From Lepidurus packardi (taxonomy: Eukaryota; Arthropoda; Branchiopoda; Notostraca; Triopsidae): a DNA stretch of 64,000 nucleotides. The notes beneath the pieces are model-generated. The model was not told the DNA's origin. It ran no database searches and was given only the letters and a program-made list of their open reading frames with translations. Below, one piece after another: positions 49,007 through 64,000 of this stretch. The stretch is from NCBI GenBank assembly GCA_023053545.1, contig JAKZAN010000004.1, positions 5,270,001 to 5,334,000 of the forward strand. The letters are read 5' to 3'. The translations under genes and the position numbers were made by a program. Every line of letters starts with the position of its first letter. Within the stretch, counting starts at the first letter, position 1.

Positions 49007-50945
49007 TCACCATTTTACATTTAGCGCGTTCACGTTCTTAGGCACTGCATGGAACTCTGTTCTAGTCAGACGTTGTTCTCTGGCACGAAATTCTTCATCT
49101 TCGGAATGCCGTTTGCCTTGTAACCATTTGTCAAACAGTTTGTCAAGCTCGACTGAATCTTCCACTTCCTGGCGTGGTAGTTTTGCGTACAAATCTTCAA
49201 CTTTGGCTAAGAGTGCTTTGTTATCTACAGCGGATTCCGAGCGAACCTGGGCACCACCATTCAAACAGCCTTTAGAAAGAAAAGTACATTTTGTACGTCA
49301 AGTCGTAATGGGAAGAACTTATTTTAACTACCTGATGGACAAGCCATCACTTCAATGTAATCGTATGTGCACTTGTTGCGCTTCAAGCGTTGGACTAGAT
49401 TCTGAATGTTCCGAAAACCATTCGCAATGGCTACACTCAAGAGTACTTCACCGTCCTTCTCCAAAATAGCTTCCAGCATGTCGTGATTCCTGTACAAAGT
49501 TACAAAGTGAAGACCCAATTATTTTTCTTTTGTTTTGATTACTTGAGAGGTTTAAATTCAACTTCTGAAACGCTTACGCCAAACAAGGCATGAGCAGCAA
49601 ACCGAAAGATGAACTCGGCGTAACCACCGGAACCTGAGCCTGGTGAGACTATTAGCTGTGTTAATTTTTCAGCTCGCGTGCATTCCCTGTAAGTACATGG
49701 CATTGGATCGAGAGCAGTGGGTGTTATGTCACTCCACGTCAGTTTCTCTTCTACCATCCATTGCTCGATTTCCACTAGAAATTTTAAAATGTGTCTGACA
49801 TAAACTACTTCGAAAAGGATATCATTACTTTCTACCTGGCGTAATTACAATGTCGACTTCTCGAGACTCGGTGGTTTCGTCATAGAAGTCATCTCGGGAA
49901 GCTTCCAGCTTCTTGTCGAAACAAGACATGACTGTAATGTGGCCCACGCGTTTGGGCTCAAGTCCGAGTTTTCGAGACAACTCCTGTTTTATGATGGCGC
50001 CTGCTAACTGTTGCCCGGATTTGATTTGGCTTACAAAAGGTAGAATCCATTCTCCATGAGTCTTCTCGGCATAGCATACCCAACCTTTAGAAACGGTCAC
50101 AAAAGGGCTTTTTAAACTTTTTAGACAATAGGATTACCAGGACAGGATGAAGCTAACACCGGAGCGGACTTTTTGGTAGAACGTTTTGTTTTCCACCGCT
50201 CGACGAATTCTTGTGCGCTCTCCCATAAGTTTAATTGGTTTGCTACGCCAATATCAAATACAAAAGAGGCTCCGTATTTCCGGAACAATCCTGCCAGTTT
50301 AGTTAGACATTCTGAAGTTTCCATGTTATATTTTGCGGCAATTGAGACCACAGTTTGCGGAGATAATGTAACAGCGACTTGGGAGAATCCATCAGAACTT
50401 TCCTACAATAATCTTTAGTTTTTAAAGCGTCATAGAAAATTAGGTGCACATTACACTTTGAGTCTCTTTTAACATTCGAAGGACTTGTGTGTGGTTTTGT
50501 TGCCCAATAAGAACCCCTTCCGCGGAAGTTATGCACCCACTGCAAGCCAAGCAATCGCTTAGTGATATAGATGCTTTCTTTAACGTTTGCTTTTCACCAG
50601 ACTATACAGGTAATAAAAAAAAGTTACATGTTACCCTACCAACTCATTACTGAAAGTGATGAGAATTACTTCTTGAAATTGAACATAAGATCCATCTGTT
50701 TCGATCTGGATTCGCGCAGAGGAGATGGGTACTTTCGAGGTCTTTTCTATTTTGACGGGTTTAATGCAATCCTGTGAGATATTTTTTCAATTTAATTCAT
50801 ATTACTAGAAAACATAATTTGTAAATTTGCAAAATTAAAACATTTTCCGTTTTTTGTTGTTTCAAATATAAACTCTTACCTGCGAAGGCGTTATAAAATC
50901 GTCCAAGTCGGTTAGCTGCAAAACGCCCGAAAAGTTGCTGGCCAT
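49007..50945 (-). CDS. CIAO3: Cytosolic Fe-S assembly factor CIAO3/NARFL (Nar1, hydrogenase-like)
   Basis: Eight minus-strand exons (50880-50945, 50670-50771, 50455-50601, 50138-50402, 49836-50084, 49543-49774, 49332-49489, 49007-49269) give 493 residues. [18 protein letters not shown] is the family N-terminus. The N-terminal 4Fe-4S ligands are Cys24 and Cys73/76/79 (DCLACSGC). The second, hydrogenase-type cluster ligands lie in [32 protein letters not shown] and [13 protein letters not shown]. The protein ends in Trp (NVKW), fitting the conserved aromatic C-terminus used for CIA targeting-complex docking. Nar1 links early (NBP35/CFD1) and late (CIAO1-MMS19) steps of cytosolic and nuclear Fe-S protein maturation. 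NDOR1, another CIA component, lies about 14 kb away. Confidence 0.95.
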
Positions 50946-51522
50946 AGTAACACTTAGAAGATGGGATATTTTTTTTTTCTCAAATTCGACTTGACGAAGC
51001 TTTCCCTCCAGTGGATCGGAATGACGGAATATCGGAAATTCTGTTGTTTTGAAGGAGTGTGGATAACACGCGCGATCCAAAAAACATGAAATGCGAATGA
51101 GAATGTCGAGTAAAGCTCTCTCATTGGTTGACTGCATTTGGACTCAAATTAGCCGTTTCGCGTTTTACTTATAGCAAAAATTTGAGTGTTTTGACTGAAT
51201 ATAAGGTTGCTAGATGCAAAACAGTCTTTAATTTATCTATAAAGGTCTCTAAATAAAGAATTTATTATGTTAAATTATATAAAAATAATTTAATGATTAA
51301 GTTAGACTTTCCAGCTTTCGTTTCGCATTTTTGTTCTTTCTCGCGGGTTCGTCTAGCTTTTCGCGTTTTCGGTTACGAATCCCAGTAATACCCAAACGGC
51401 AATGCATATGGCGCCGATGGAGATCTTGTCAAGAAGAAGTTTGATAAATTTAAGAAAAAAGCCCTTGCACTTGATTTGGTTTTAGTAAATTAGCCTTATG
51501 CTCTTGCACATCCAGCGACAAG
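50946..51522. other. Divergent promoter region between CIAO3 and Hbs1
   Basis: About 580 bp between start codons with no supported exon. An upstream in-frame extension of the CIAO3 first exon to 51137 exists, but the conserved N-terminus begins at 50945. It is probably a bidirectional promoter region. Confidence 0.5.
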
Positions 51523-54500
51523 ATGTCACGTCACAGGAATGTACGAAGCATGAATTACGATGAAGGTTAGTTGTACGACAATGTATTTGTTTTTTTCCAC
51601 TGATTAATTTAAAATTTACATTTGATTTATTTATTTCAAGAATATGAGGGATACGATGATGTCTACGGCCATTCGGTTGAAGATGACTTTGCAACATCGC
51701 CTAGCATGGGTGAGAATACTTTTAGAACATTTTATATTTAGAAATTAACGTCAACGATAACTTTCCCCCATTTTGGTGTAGAACATTTTATGTATGATCG
51801 GGACCGAGAGCAACAAATGTCCTCGTTCCTTACAACCGAAGCCGATATCATGGAAGAAGAAGAGCCAGAACAGGTATATCCATGTACTTAAAATCAAGAA
51901 ACGAAATTAATTTGTTTCCCATAGGCTGAGAAGGCCAAAGAATCCTTGTCAGAGGCAGACCAAGCTCGACTTCTGTCGTGTCTAGATCACATACGGGATA
52001 TCATGGGCGACAGTATACCCGAGGGCCAGATAATTAAGTCTATCATTGTCCACAACTTCGATACCGCTGCTGTCATGTCTGCTTTGCTTGATATGCCTTC
52101 TGCCAAAGATCCTCTGACGAAAATCGACAACCTGTTGGAAGCTTCGGGAACGATACGGCCTTTGGCAGAAGAGCCAATCTTTCCGTTACAGAAGAAAGGT
52201 AAGAATAATATTTTAAAACTAGAAGTTCTCCTGGGTTGGTGCTAATTGATTGATTTGTGTTTTCTGTTGGCTGGTTTTTTCTTGCGGTTTTGTTCGAATT
52301 CGCGCCTTTTTCTGGAAGGTAAGATCCGCGGCCTGTTCCCCTAAGCGATTTGATTAAACTCCGACAAAATTCCAGTCTTTCCAGCAACTCTGAACCTGGT
52401 CGTCAGTTAACCTTAGGAGAACTGGCCAAATCACGCTTAAATCTTCCCCAAAAGCCTTCAGTTCAAATAGGGAAAACGTTTAATTTGAATGTTCTAGCTC
52501 AGAGTCTTTCATCAGACCAAAGCCTAAACATAGATGTCCCACCGTCTAATCTGAAACTTTCTGAACTGTCCAAGTTGCGACTTCAGGGGAAGGAGACGAT
52601 GCCTAAAGCATTACTACAAACCCAACACAGCGGCTCGTTAACGAAACTGTTACCTTTAAATGCTCAAAACCATTATTTTGCTCCCCAGAAGTCCCCGACG
52701 CCCAATGTGAAGCTTTCTGACTTGTCCAAGTTGCGATTGGAAAAAAATACTTCCCAAACATCGCTCGAAGCACATAAAGTCCAAGTTTCAATCCCAAAAC
52801 CTTTGCCTCCGCCCAACTTAAAACTGGGTGATCTGGCTAAGTTCAGAATAGCTTCACAGAATTCCGCCAACAAACTTTCTGCGGAGGTTAGAGAGCGTTC
52901 GGAGGCAAACCCACCCGTGTTCGAACGTTTAAGAATAGAAAATTTCATTCCAAGCCCTCCACCTTCTGCCTTAGCGCGTGTTTTTTATACTGTGGCCTCA
53001 ATCTCTTCCCCTCGTGAACGTCCAGTTGTCGAATACCCGTCCAGTACTTCCAAACAGACTTCAGTTGTCCCGTTTAATTTTAAGTCTCCTTCGCCAGATG
53101 ATTTGGTTCTGGCGAAACGCGGTCAGATTCCTGGCCGTTGAAATTCTTTATGTAAAATTCATATTGTACTATTTATATAGGAAAACAGAATTGGAAAGAA
53201 AACAAATGTTGCTCAGTACTCTTCATTTCTCTTATGCTTTTATTCCAGCGGAGCGTGTAGTTCTGGAACTGCCCAAGATTGTCACTCCTATCAAGACGGT
53301 ACAAGCCAATACTAAGCCGTCTGTGAAAACTGGGTTTTTGCTGCCACCTTCACAAGATTCTTTAGCACCGATTCCTACAGCTTCCACTGGTACAGATCGA
53401 GTCAACTCCGTTAAGTCGATATTAGTTTAACCTATGTCTCTTTTTTAGATGTTTCTCCTGCTCCTTCAGTTCCCGTTTCACGTTCAACATCGCCTTCCTT
53501 TGTGGGGACAGATACGCCCAGTAAGAGTAGTAGTAGTAAGCGAGAAAAGCCAGCTTTGGATGTGGAAGCAGAATACGAGCGTGAAAGGGGAGGAGGAAAA
53601 CAATTGCTTAATATGGTAGTCGTGGGACATGTCGATGCGGGAAAATCCACTATGATGGGCCACTTATTGTACCGGCTGGGCCAAGTTAGCAAGAAAATGA
53701 TGCACAAACACGAGCAAGAATCGAAAAAGCTTGGAAAGCAATCCTTTATGTACGCTTGGGTTCTTGACGAAACTGGAGAAGAACGGTAAGTTTGTTTTGA
53801 ATATTGTTACCATTAGTGGGAGTAATATGTCCAAGGTAGAAGCTATGTCTCTCCTAATGTTAGGCAGGAGCTCGTAGTGTTAGTTCCATCTAGCTTACCT
53901 ATAGCGCAATGACGCAATAATGAATAAATTAAGTGTAACTCGAATGAATATTGTTCGCAACCGGGGCCTTTAATTGACTGTGAAAACTAGAAGGGATATC
54001 GTGTTGAGAACCCGGCAACGCGACACAAGGACTACGCTGTAACCGACTTAAGGACTACGGATCCCAACAGTAGTCCTTGTATCGGGGTCCGTAGTCTCTA
54101 TCGAAATTATTGAAAACTCTTTACGAAATAAACAATAGTTGGTGTATAGTGAATCTATAGAAAAAGGAAACATGTGTAAAAGTGTAAAAAAAGTAGACTA
54201 TGCTTACTTAAATCACTTCATTTAAATTGCTTGTTGTCGTAGTTGAAGAACTTTGTGTTTTGCTTGTATGATAATCAGCTGTTGTATCATTTGTATTACT
54301 AAATTTGTTTAATATTTTATTTTGGTACGTTCAGTTCAAGGGGAATCACTATGGACGTGGCTCAAACTGAATTCCAGACAAGTTCCAAAAGAGTGACGCT
54401 ATTGGACGCACCCGGACACAAAGATTTCATTCCTAACATGATTACTGGCGCCGCCCAAGCCGATGTAGCCATGTTAGTAGTGGATGCGACAAGTGGGGAG

Positions 54501-55654
54501 TTCGAAACCGGGTTCGAATTTGGGGGCCAAACTCGGGAACACGCAATTTTGGTACGTTCGTTAGGTACGTTTGTAATGGAGACTTGGCATTGGCACATTT
54601 TCTTAGTTTTTCTCTGTCAGTCTTAGTTTATCAAATCTGTTTTATTTCTTTTATAGGTGTAAGCCAACTGGGTGTGGCTGTCAACAAGTTAGATACTTGC
54701 AATTGGTCAGAAGAGCGCTTCAAGGAAATAATATCCAGGCTTAAAAGTTTCCTAAAGCAAGTCGGCTTCAGAGAAGCTGACATCACTTACGTTCCTGTCA
54801 GTGGCCTCACAGGCGAAAATCTCACGACTCCGCCCACGGAACCCGCTTTAACCAGTTGGTATCAAGGCCCCACCCTCGTCGAGGTTATTGACCAGTTCCG
54901 GGCCCCTGAACGCGCCTTCACCAAGCCAGTCCGACTTGTGATCAGTGACTCTTTCAAAGGGGCGGGCACAGGAGGCATGTGTGTAGCTGGGCGACTGGAA
55001 AGCGGACGAATAGCTGCAGGCGATAAATTAGCCTTAATGCCTCAAGGCGAAACAGCGCTCGTAAAGAGTCTCCTGGTTCACGACTTGAGCTCGTTAACTG
55101 CTTTTGCAGGCGATCAAGTTGTACTCACCATTGCTGGAGTTGATCCACTAGCTATCAACGTGGGCGGGGTCTTGTGCGATCCCAGTCATCCTATTAAGAC
55201 AGCTACTCGGATTGAAGCCAGAATTGTCCTCTTCAACATCGAAATTCCAATCACGAAGGGGTACCCGGTACGACTTGGATAGAATAGCAATCGTGCTGGC
55301 ATAATTTTCATTCATTTTATTTCGTTTTTGTTTATAGGTCGTTTTGCACTATCAGTCTTTGTCTGAACCCGCATTCGTTAAGAAAATCAAAGCCGAAATT
55401 CATAAAGGTACTGGAGAAATCGTAAAGTCCCGTCCAAGGTGCCTCCTCAAAAATACGTCTGCTATTGTCGAGTTGGAAGTGGGAAGACCCGTTTGTATGG
55501 AATTATATAGAGATTTTCGTGAATTGGGAAGGTTTATGTTGCGGTCTACAGGAAGCACGATAGCCGCCGGGGTGGTTACCAAGGTACACTTGTTTTCGTG
55601 TATTGCAAATTACTGCTCATTTATAATCTTTTGTGTATTACTTAGATATTCTGA
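51523..55654 (+). CDS. HBS1: Hbs1 translational GTPase (canonical isoform)
   Basis: Exons 51523-51565, 51641-51709, 51782-51873, 51925-52198, 53249-53389, 53449-53785, 54335-54564, 54657-55267, 55338-55583 and 55646-55654 join to 683 residues, the family length. The N-terminus [14 protein letters not shown] and the helical Hbs1 N-domain ([11 protein letters not shown]) precede the eRF3-like GTPase: G1 [12 protein letters not shown], switch [18 protein letters not shown]3 [11 protein letters not shown]4 NKLD. Two beta-barrel domains follow ([39 protein letters not shown]), ending KIF. Hbs1 with Dom34/Pelota rescues stalled ribosomes in no-go and non-stop decay. This isoform skips the large exon 52324-53141: exon 4 ends in phase 1 and joins exon 6 (GCG GAG CGT) cleanly. 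Intron 7 (53786-54334) carries repeat copy C. Confidence 0.95.
52324..53141 (+). CDS. Ski7-like alternative terminal exon of Hbs1
   Basis: After the shared exons 1-4 (phase 1 donor at 52198), the acceptor tctggaaggtaag|at at 52323 opens an 818-bp exon. It encodes 271 further residues and stops at TGA 53139-53141, for a 431-residue protein without the GTPase domain. It is Ser/Pro/Leu-rich and contains five copies of a short motif, L-S/T/G-x-D/E-L-x-K-x-R, near 52338, 52408, 52553, 52710 and 52821. It ends with [18 protein letters not shown], resembling the PF-x-F-x-x-PSPDD-V element I know from Ski7-like Hbs1 isoforms. In animals the short HBS1L splice form acts as Ski7, tethering the cytoplasmic exosome to the SKI complex. 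A weak in-phase donor (cgcg|gtcaga, about 53125) could instead fuse it to the GTPase part. The exon is certain as an open frame; the splicing is inferred. Confidence 0.82.
54022..54198. repeat. Dispersed repeat, copy C (Hbs1 intron)
   Basis: Left arm gacacaaggactacgctgtaaccgac...ggactacgg (54022-54060) matches the arms of copy A. A short inverted arm follows (gtagtccttgtatcggggtccgtagtc, 54070-54096). From 54096 a further segment of about 100 bp (tctatcgaaattattgaaaa...acgaaataaacaatagt...gtagac) is shared with copy D at 58786-58887. Confidence 0.75.
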
Positions 55655-56510
55655 GATGCATCTTTACAGTGAGGGAGAATTTCGGTAATGGTCTTAATGT
55701 TCGTTTTCCTGTTGATGAAATGATGATGCATGAAACCGATATGGAACATTGTAACTTGTAAGGAAGGAAACCATACTCGCTGATGTTCAATACATAAACA
55801 GCTGTGCTAAGGAATACTGAATGGGCTGTCGTCAGGTTTATTTCTTCGTGGTATAGACAGACGAAAAATGTTGCTTTCGAAAATCCCGCGTTAGAGCACA
55901 AGTTTCTTTGGAAACCGTGAGAGGCGCTCGTGTAGTACAAATCTAATGGCATCTGCGATGACTGATGAGAAATAACTCCTTTGATTCTAATAGTTTATTT
56001 TCCAGAGCTCAGTTCGTGGTACGTTTGTTTTTCAAGCTGAGTAAGTTGTCTTTTTCATTCCCTTGTAGAGATAAAACTATGGAATGTATGGGTAATATTT
56101 TTCTTACGGTGAATTGCGTTTGCAAGGTTGTTTTGGTCGTAATTTGCAGTCAAGAGTTTACGTTGACCATTTACGTGCTTTTGTAGTCCCAGGTATATTA
56201 TTGAGACTCCAAACCGTTTCTTGCTATTACGTTACGCTGTGCTTGACAGAATTCGTAGAAAAAATTTAAAAACTCGTAAAAGTTTTGGTAAGAAAGCAGA
56301 ATATTTTATTGGGGTTTACTTTATCAGTCTTATCAGTTTCGGACAGATTGGAATATGGAAGAAGTGTCTTCTACGTCAGAGTTTTTCATAACGCTTCCAT
56401 AGTTGAAACTTTCTAGAAACTGAAATGGCTTGGAAGTTTGCTAGTCACCGAAAACTAAAGTTGTCTTTCGTTCTTTAACAAGATTTGGGCGATGCAAGAT
56501 CATTCAAGCA
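55655..56510. other. Intergenic region between Hbs1 and Su(dx)
   Basis: Both genes read rightward. This contains the Hbs1 3'-UTR and the Su(dx) leader and promoter. Several short open frames are present, none with a recognisable motif. Confidence 0.5.
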
Positions 56511-61464
<4,954 letters not shown>

Positions 61465-62092
61465 TTGTTACAGTGGGGAATTGGGGGGTCGTGAGGGTCT
61501 TTTTTTTCTCCTGAACCAAGGCATGTCTTTCGCACTGTTTCCTGTGTAATCTACTGTCTATTTTATGTACAAATTGAAAATCTGCTATCTTTTTCCTTCG
61601 TAAACACCTTTTCTGTTTGACACAGGAAAAACACCATAGTTTTTTTTCGTATCTAGATGGTTTGCATCACGAAGGTTAAATTGTAGCATAATAGTTGCTT
61701 TACTCTGGTAATAGCCACTCCTATGTTTGTTGATTGACTAGATTTTTTTATTATACCTTGCAAGTAACTTATTGTATTATATTTTGTTTGAAAGGTATAA
61801 GTCCCATGATTCTAGATGTAGTGGCATCAGTTGGGTAATTTCATCGTAAAAACAACAAAAATCAGAGAAATATATAAATTATCATAATGTTGAGAGACTT
61901 TTAAAAAGTACAGTATTTGTGATGCTTAGTTTTTATACTTGCCGCCCTAGCATTCATTGTTGCCTGTAATAAACGTTTCGATCAAGAAGCGCTCAGATCG
62001 AATTGTACGCTAGCGTGGGGCGACGTTGGTTCGGAGATTCGGGCGTGACTGGATAATTTTGGAGTGTTTCTTGGTTGAGTTTGAGAGGTATC
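61465..62092. other. Su(dx) 3'-UTR and FKBP12 promoter region
   Basis: No coding exon. An AATAAA polyadenylation signal at 61968-61973 probably ends Su(dx) transcripts, leaving roughly 100 bp before the FKBP12 ATG for its leader and core promoter. The upstream half is AT-rich. Confidence 0.6.
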
Positions 62093-62974
62093 ATGGGCGT
62101 ACGTGTGGAAACTATTTCTCCTGGTGATGGTAAGCTTGACAAGTAGTAATTAAAAACGGTTGTCGTCGTGTAGGTTGTAGTTATTTCATGTATGCACACG
62201 TCGCGGTATGCCGGAACGCGGAAGGATTTCTAACTAACTTAAACTTGACTTGATTTTGGTCTCTTTGAAGGGCAAACTTTCCCCAAGAATGGCCAGACAG
62301 TAAGTGTACATTACACTGGAACTTTTGAAGATGGGTCCAAGTTTGATTCCTCCAGGGATCGAGGAACTCCCTTTAAATTCCGCATTGGTCGTGGTGAAGT
62401 CATTAAAGGATGGGATGAGGGAGTAGCTCAGGTATACGCTAGATAAGCGACTTTACTGTTTCAGTATTAGTTACATAAAGCTAATCTTGTTATGTTCTAT
62501 CCAGATGAGCGTTGGTCAAAGGGCTCGGTTGATTTGTTCTCCTGACTACGCCTATGGATCTCGGGGACACCCTGGCGTATATCCTTTTATATTCTAAATT
62601 AATCTTGGGCAAGTATACGGAATACCGTCTTGTAGTCTTGCTCAAACTTCCATGGTTTTTAGCAAGGTTTCAAGCAACAGATTACTACATAAGTAGCTCC
62701 GAGCATAGTTTCTGTTTTCTGCATTGAAAAATTGAAATTTTTGTTCATTTTAAAGTAATCAGAGGTTTCAGTTGCTGAGTAATGAAATTACTGAATTGTT
62801 TGTCCTCCATAAATGAAAGCTGGAAACGCCAGTAGAAGTTTCGGTACTTTTCCATATACTGTATTTAAAGAATTATATGACAGAAAACCTAATGAACATT
62901 TTCCTTAACTCCACTGCACTATTCCTCCCAACTCTACTTTGGTATTCGATGTGGAGTTGCTGAAGGTGGATTAA
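62093..62974 (+). CDS. Fkbp12: FKBP12 peptidyl-prolyl isomerase
   Basis: Exons 62093-62129, 62271-62431, 62505-62578 and 62920-62974 join to 108 residues, exactly the family size. [37 protein letters not shown], the active-site F-x-I-G-x-x-E-V-I-x-G-W-D-E-G ([18 protein letters not shown]), [13 protein letters not shown] and VFDVELLK are all present. FKBP12 is a cytosolic prolyl isomerase that binds ryanodine and type I TGF-beta receptors and is the FK506/rapamycin target. The last intron is not GT-AG: joining GHPG to [10 protein letters not shown] requires a 5' end atatcctttt and a 3' end gcac, that is, an AT-AC U12-type intron (listed separately). Confidence 0.96.
62579..62919 (+). other. 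U12-type AT-AC intron in FKBP12
   Basis: The intron starts atatcctttt, the consensus U12 5' splice site, and ends with AC. A branch-site consensus ttccttaac lies at 62901-62909, 11-12 bases before the AC end, the spacing expected for the minor spliceosome. Splicing at these sites restores [15 protein letters not shown] in phase. No AG acceptor exists that would give this conserved sequence. Confidence 0.92.
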
Positions 62975-63240
62975 ACGCGATGCCTAGCTGTCGTGTTAAC
63001 CCATCAGAAATATTTAAGCTTATGCCGACCTGAGCTATTCAATTTTCCCCCTCAATCTTTCATCTTTTTGTGTCTCCTATTAATTTACCTATCCTGTAGT
63101 TGTTTAGTTTGTTAAACACTACTTGTACTCCCCCACAGTAACCCTCGGTACAACACGAATTCACGGAAACAACGTTATTTCATTTATTTATCACATTTAT
63201 TTAGCTTGAATAAGTTTTTGGTTTTACAACGTGGAAAAAT
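62975..63240. other. Convergent gap between FKBP12 and PSME3IP1
   Basis: About 266 bp of 3'-UTR sequence shared by two convergent genes. The plus-strand tttattta tracts near 63185-63200 provide minus-strand AATAAA-like signals for PSME3IP1. Confidence 0.5.
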
Positions 63241-64000
63241 TTAATCAGAATCGCCACACTTTTTTGGAATTGGTCGTCCGCAAAGGTCATATTTAACGCA
63301 CGTGTCCAGTTTGACGTCAGAAGAATCCGAACTGTTGTCGCTATCACTCGTCTCGTAGTTCCCAATGCCGGGCAGGATCGCTACGCATTCCAGGGCAGAA
63401 GGGTGCTGAACGGCAGTGATTAGAGCTGGTTTGAGTAAAGGAGAGATTAGCTCTGGTGAAGCCTGGGATTTGTCTTTCTCCGAATTAAAGCTATTGTTGG
63501 GATCTTCAGATTCAGTTTCCGAAACGGATGACGTACGACGTTTAGTGTCCCGAGGATGCTCTTCAGAATTCTTACGCTTAATTACTCCTGCGAGTAGCTG
63601 TCCTTGCGATTTTTTCTGAGCGCCAATGGATGTAAACTTGTCTCGTGAAGCGAGTACTTGCTTCGCGTCGAGAGGCTTTTTCAGTTCTGCTTTTACTCGT
63701 TCGTCAACGGCTTGTTCAGCCATGGAAACAACAGCTCGCCTGTATTCTTCCAAAGCCTCTCGTTCCTCCTTTTGCCGTCTCGATTCTTCTTCCATCTTGG
63801 ATTTGTCGACCAAATCCAAGAAGCCGACTTCATCATCGTCCAGACCTCGTACCAAGTTTTCTACGTAAAATTAGAATATACATGAAGGATATTAGTTTTT
63901 TTTAAATGAAACGCATACTTAATTTGCGAGATTCTTCCCATTCGTCATCTTTCTTGTCCTTTTGCTCTTTTAGGCGCTCGTAGAGTGACCTAGGATCATA
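63241..64000 (-). CDS. PSME3IP1: PSME3IP1/FAM192A (PIP30/NIP30), 5' part outside the window
   Basis: The two visible minus-strand exons, 63919-64000 (cut by the window edge) and 63241-63860, join (A|AA codon). The visible protein reads YDPRSLYERLKEQKDKK, then RKLKNLVRGLDDDEVGFLD, the signature of the NIP30 family. A charged helical segment and an Lys/Ser-rich nuclear-type linker (VIKRKNSEE..TKRRTSS) follow. Next come the conserved LECVAILPGIGNYETSDSDN block, with the acidic Ser-rich stretch that CK2 phosphorylates in the human protein, and a terminal region ending KKCGDSD. PIP30 binds the nuclear proteasome activator PA28-gamma and modulates its activity. The N-terminal roughly 50 residues lie beyond 64000. 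Confidence 0.9.

Noticed and set aside
62579-62590. GT donor (ggc|gtatat) for the last FKBP12 intron
   Set aside because: It would need an AG acceptor two bases upstream of the conserved IPPN codons in phase 0, and no such AG exists; the AT-AC signals fit fully.

Overview
This window is nuclear DNA from an animal, almost certainly an arthropod and probably a compact-genome crustacean or other pancrustacean. The evidence is multi-exon genes with GT-AG introns, many only about 54-70 bp long; an [Arg7]-corazonin precursor (an arthropod neuropeptide); a C15/Tlx homeobox gene with an arthropod-like layout; and an interstitial run of the arthropod telomere motif TTAGG. The species cannot be fixed from the sequence alone. 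Exon models were built by hand from splice signals, reading phase and family similarity. Unless stated otherwise, the phases add up to intact reading frames.

Layout. 1-20 kb is gene-poor and developmental/neuroendocrine: a Tlx/C15 homeobox gene (+, 4187-13297, large introns) and a small two-exon corazonin gene (-, 18830-19647). From 20.8 kb on, housekeeping genes are tightly packed: Lst2/ZFYVE28 (-), mRpS26 (+), SMYD5 (-), a GRK4/5/6-type receptor kinase Gprk2 (-), NDOR1 (+), fem-1 (-), CNEP1R1/TMEM188 (+), SOCS6 (-), Rpn8/PSMD7 (+), a 2-O-sulfotransferase-like protein (-), PCMTD (+), CIAO3/NARFL (-), Hbs1 with a Ski7-like alternative exon (+), the HECT ligase Su(dx)/WWP1 (+), FKBP12 (+) and the start-truncated PSME3IP1/FAM192A (-, running off the right edge). 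Strands alternate, so most neighbours are divergent (shared promoter regions of about 0.4-0.8 kb) or convergent with very short gaps.

Functional themes. Several neighbours act in related processes, although strand alternation argues against operons. NDOR1 and CIAO3 both serve cytosolic Fe-S protein assembly. Fem-1, SOCS6 and PCMTD are cullin-RING substrate receptors, Su(dx) is a HECT ligase, Rpn8 is a proteasome lid subunit and PSME3IP1 binds the PA28-gamma proteasome activator.

Most notable observations: an AT-AC (U12-type) intron in FKBP12; a GC-AG intron inside the HECT domain of Su(dx); an Hbs1 gene whose alternative exon encodes a Ski7-like isoform with an internal repeated motif; a 2-O-sulfotransferase homologue that seems to lack its catalytic Lys and His; a dispersed palindromic repeat family with four copies; and a nested inverted-repeat insertion in an NDOR1 intron.
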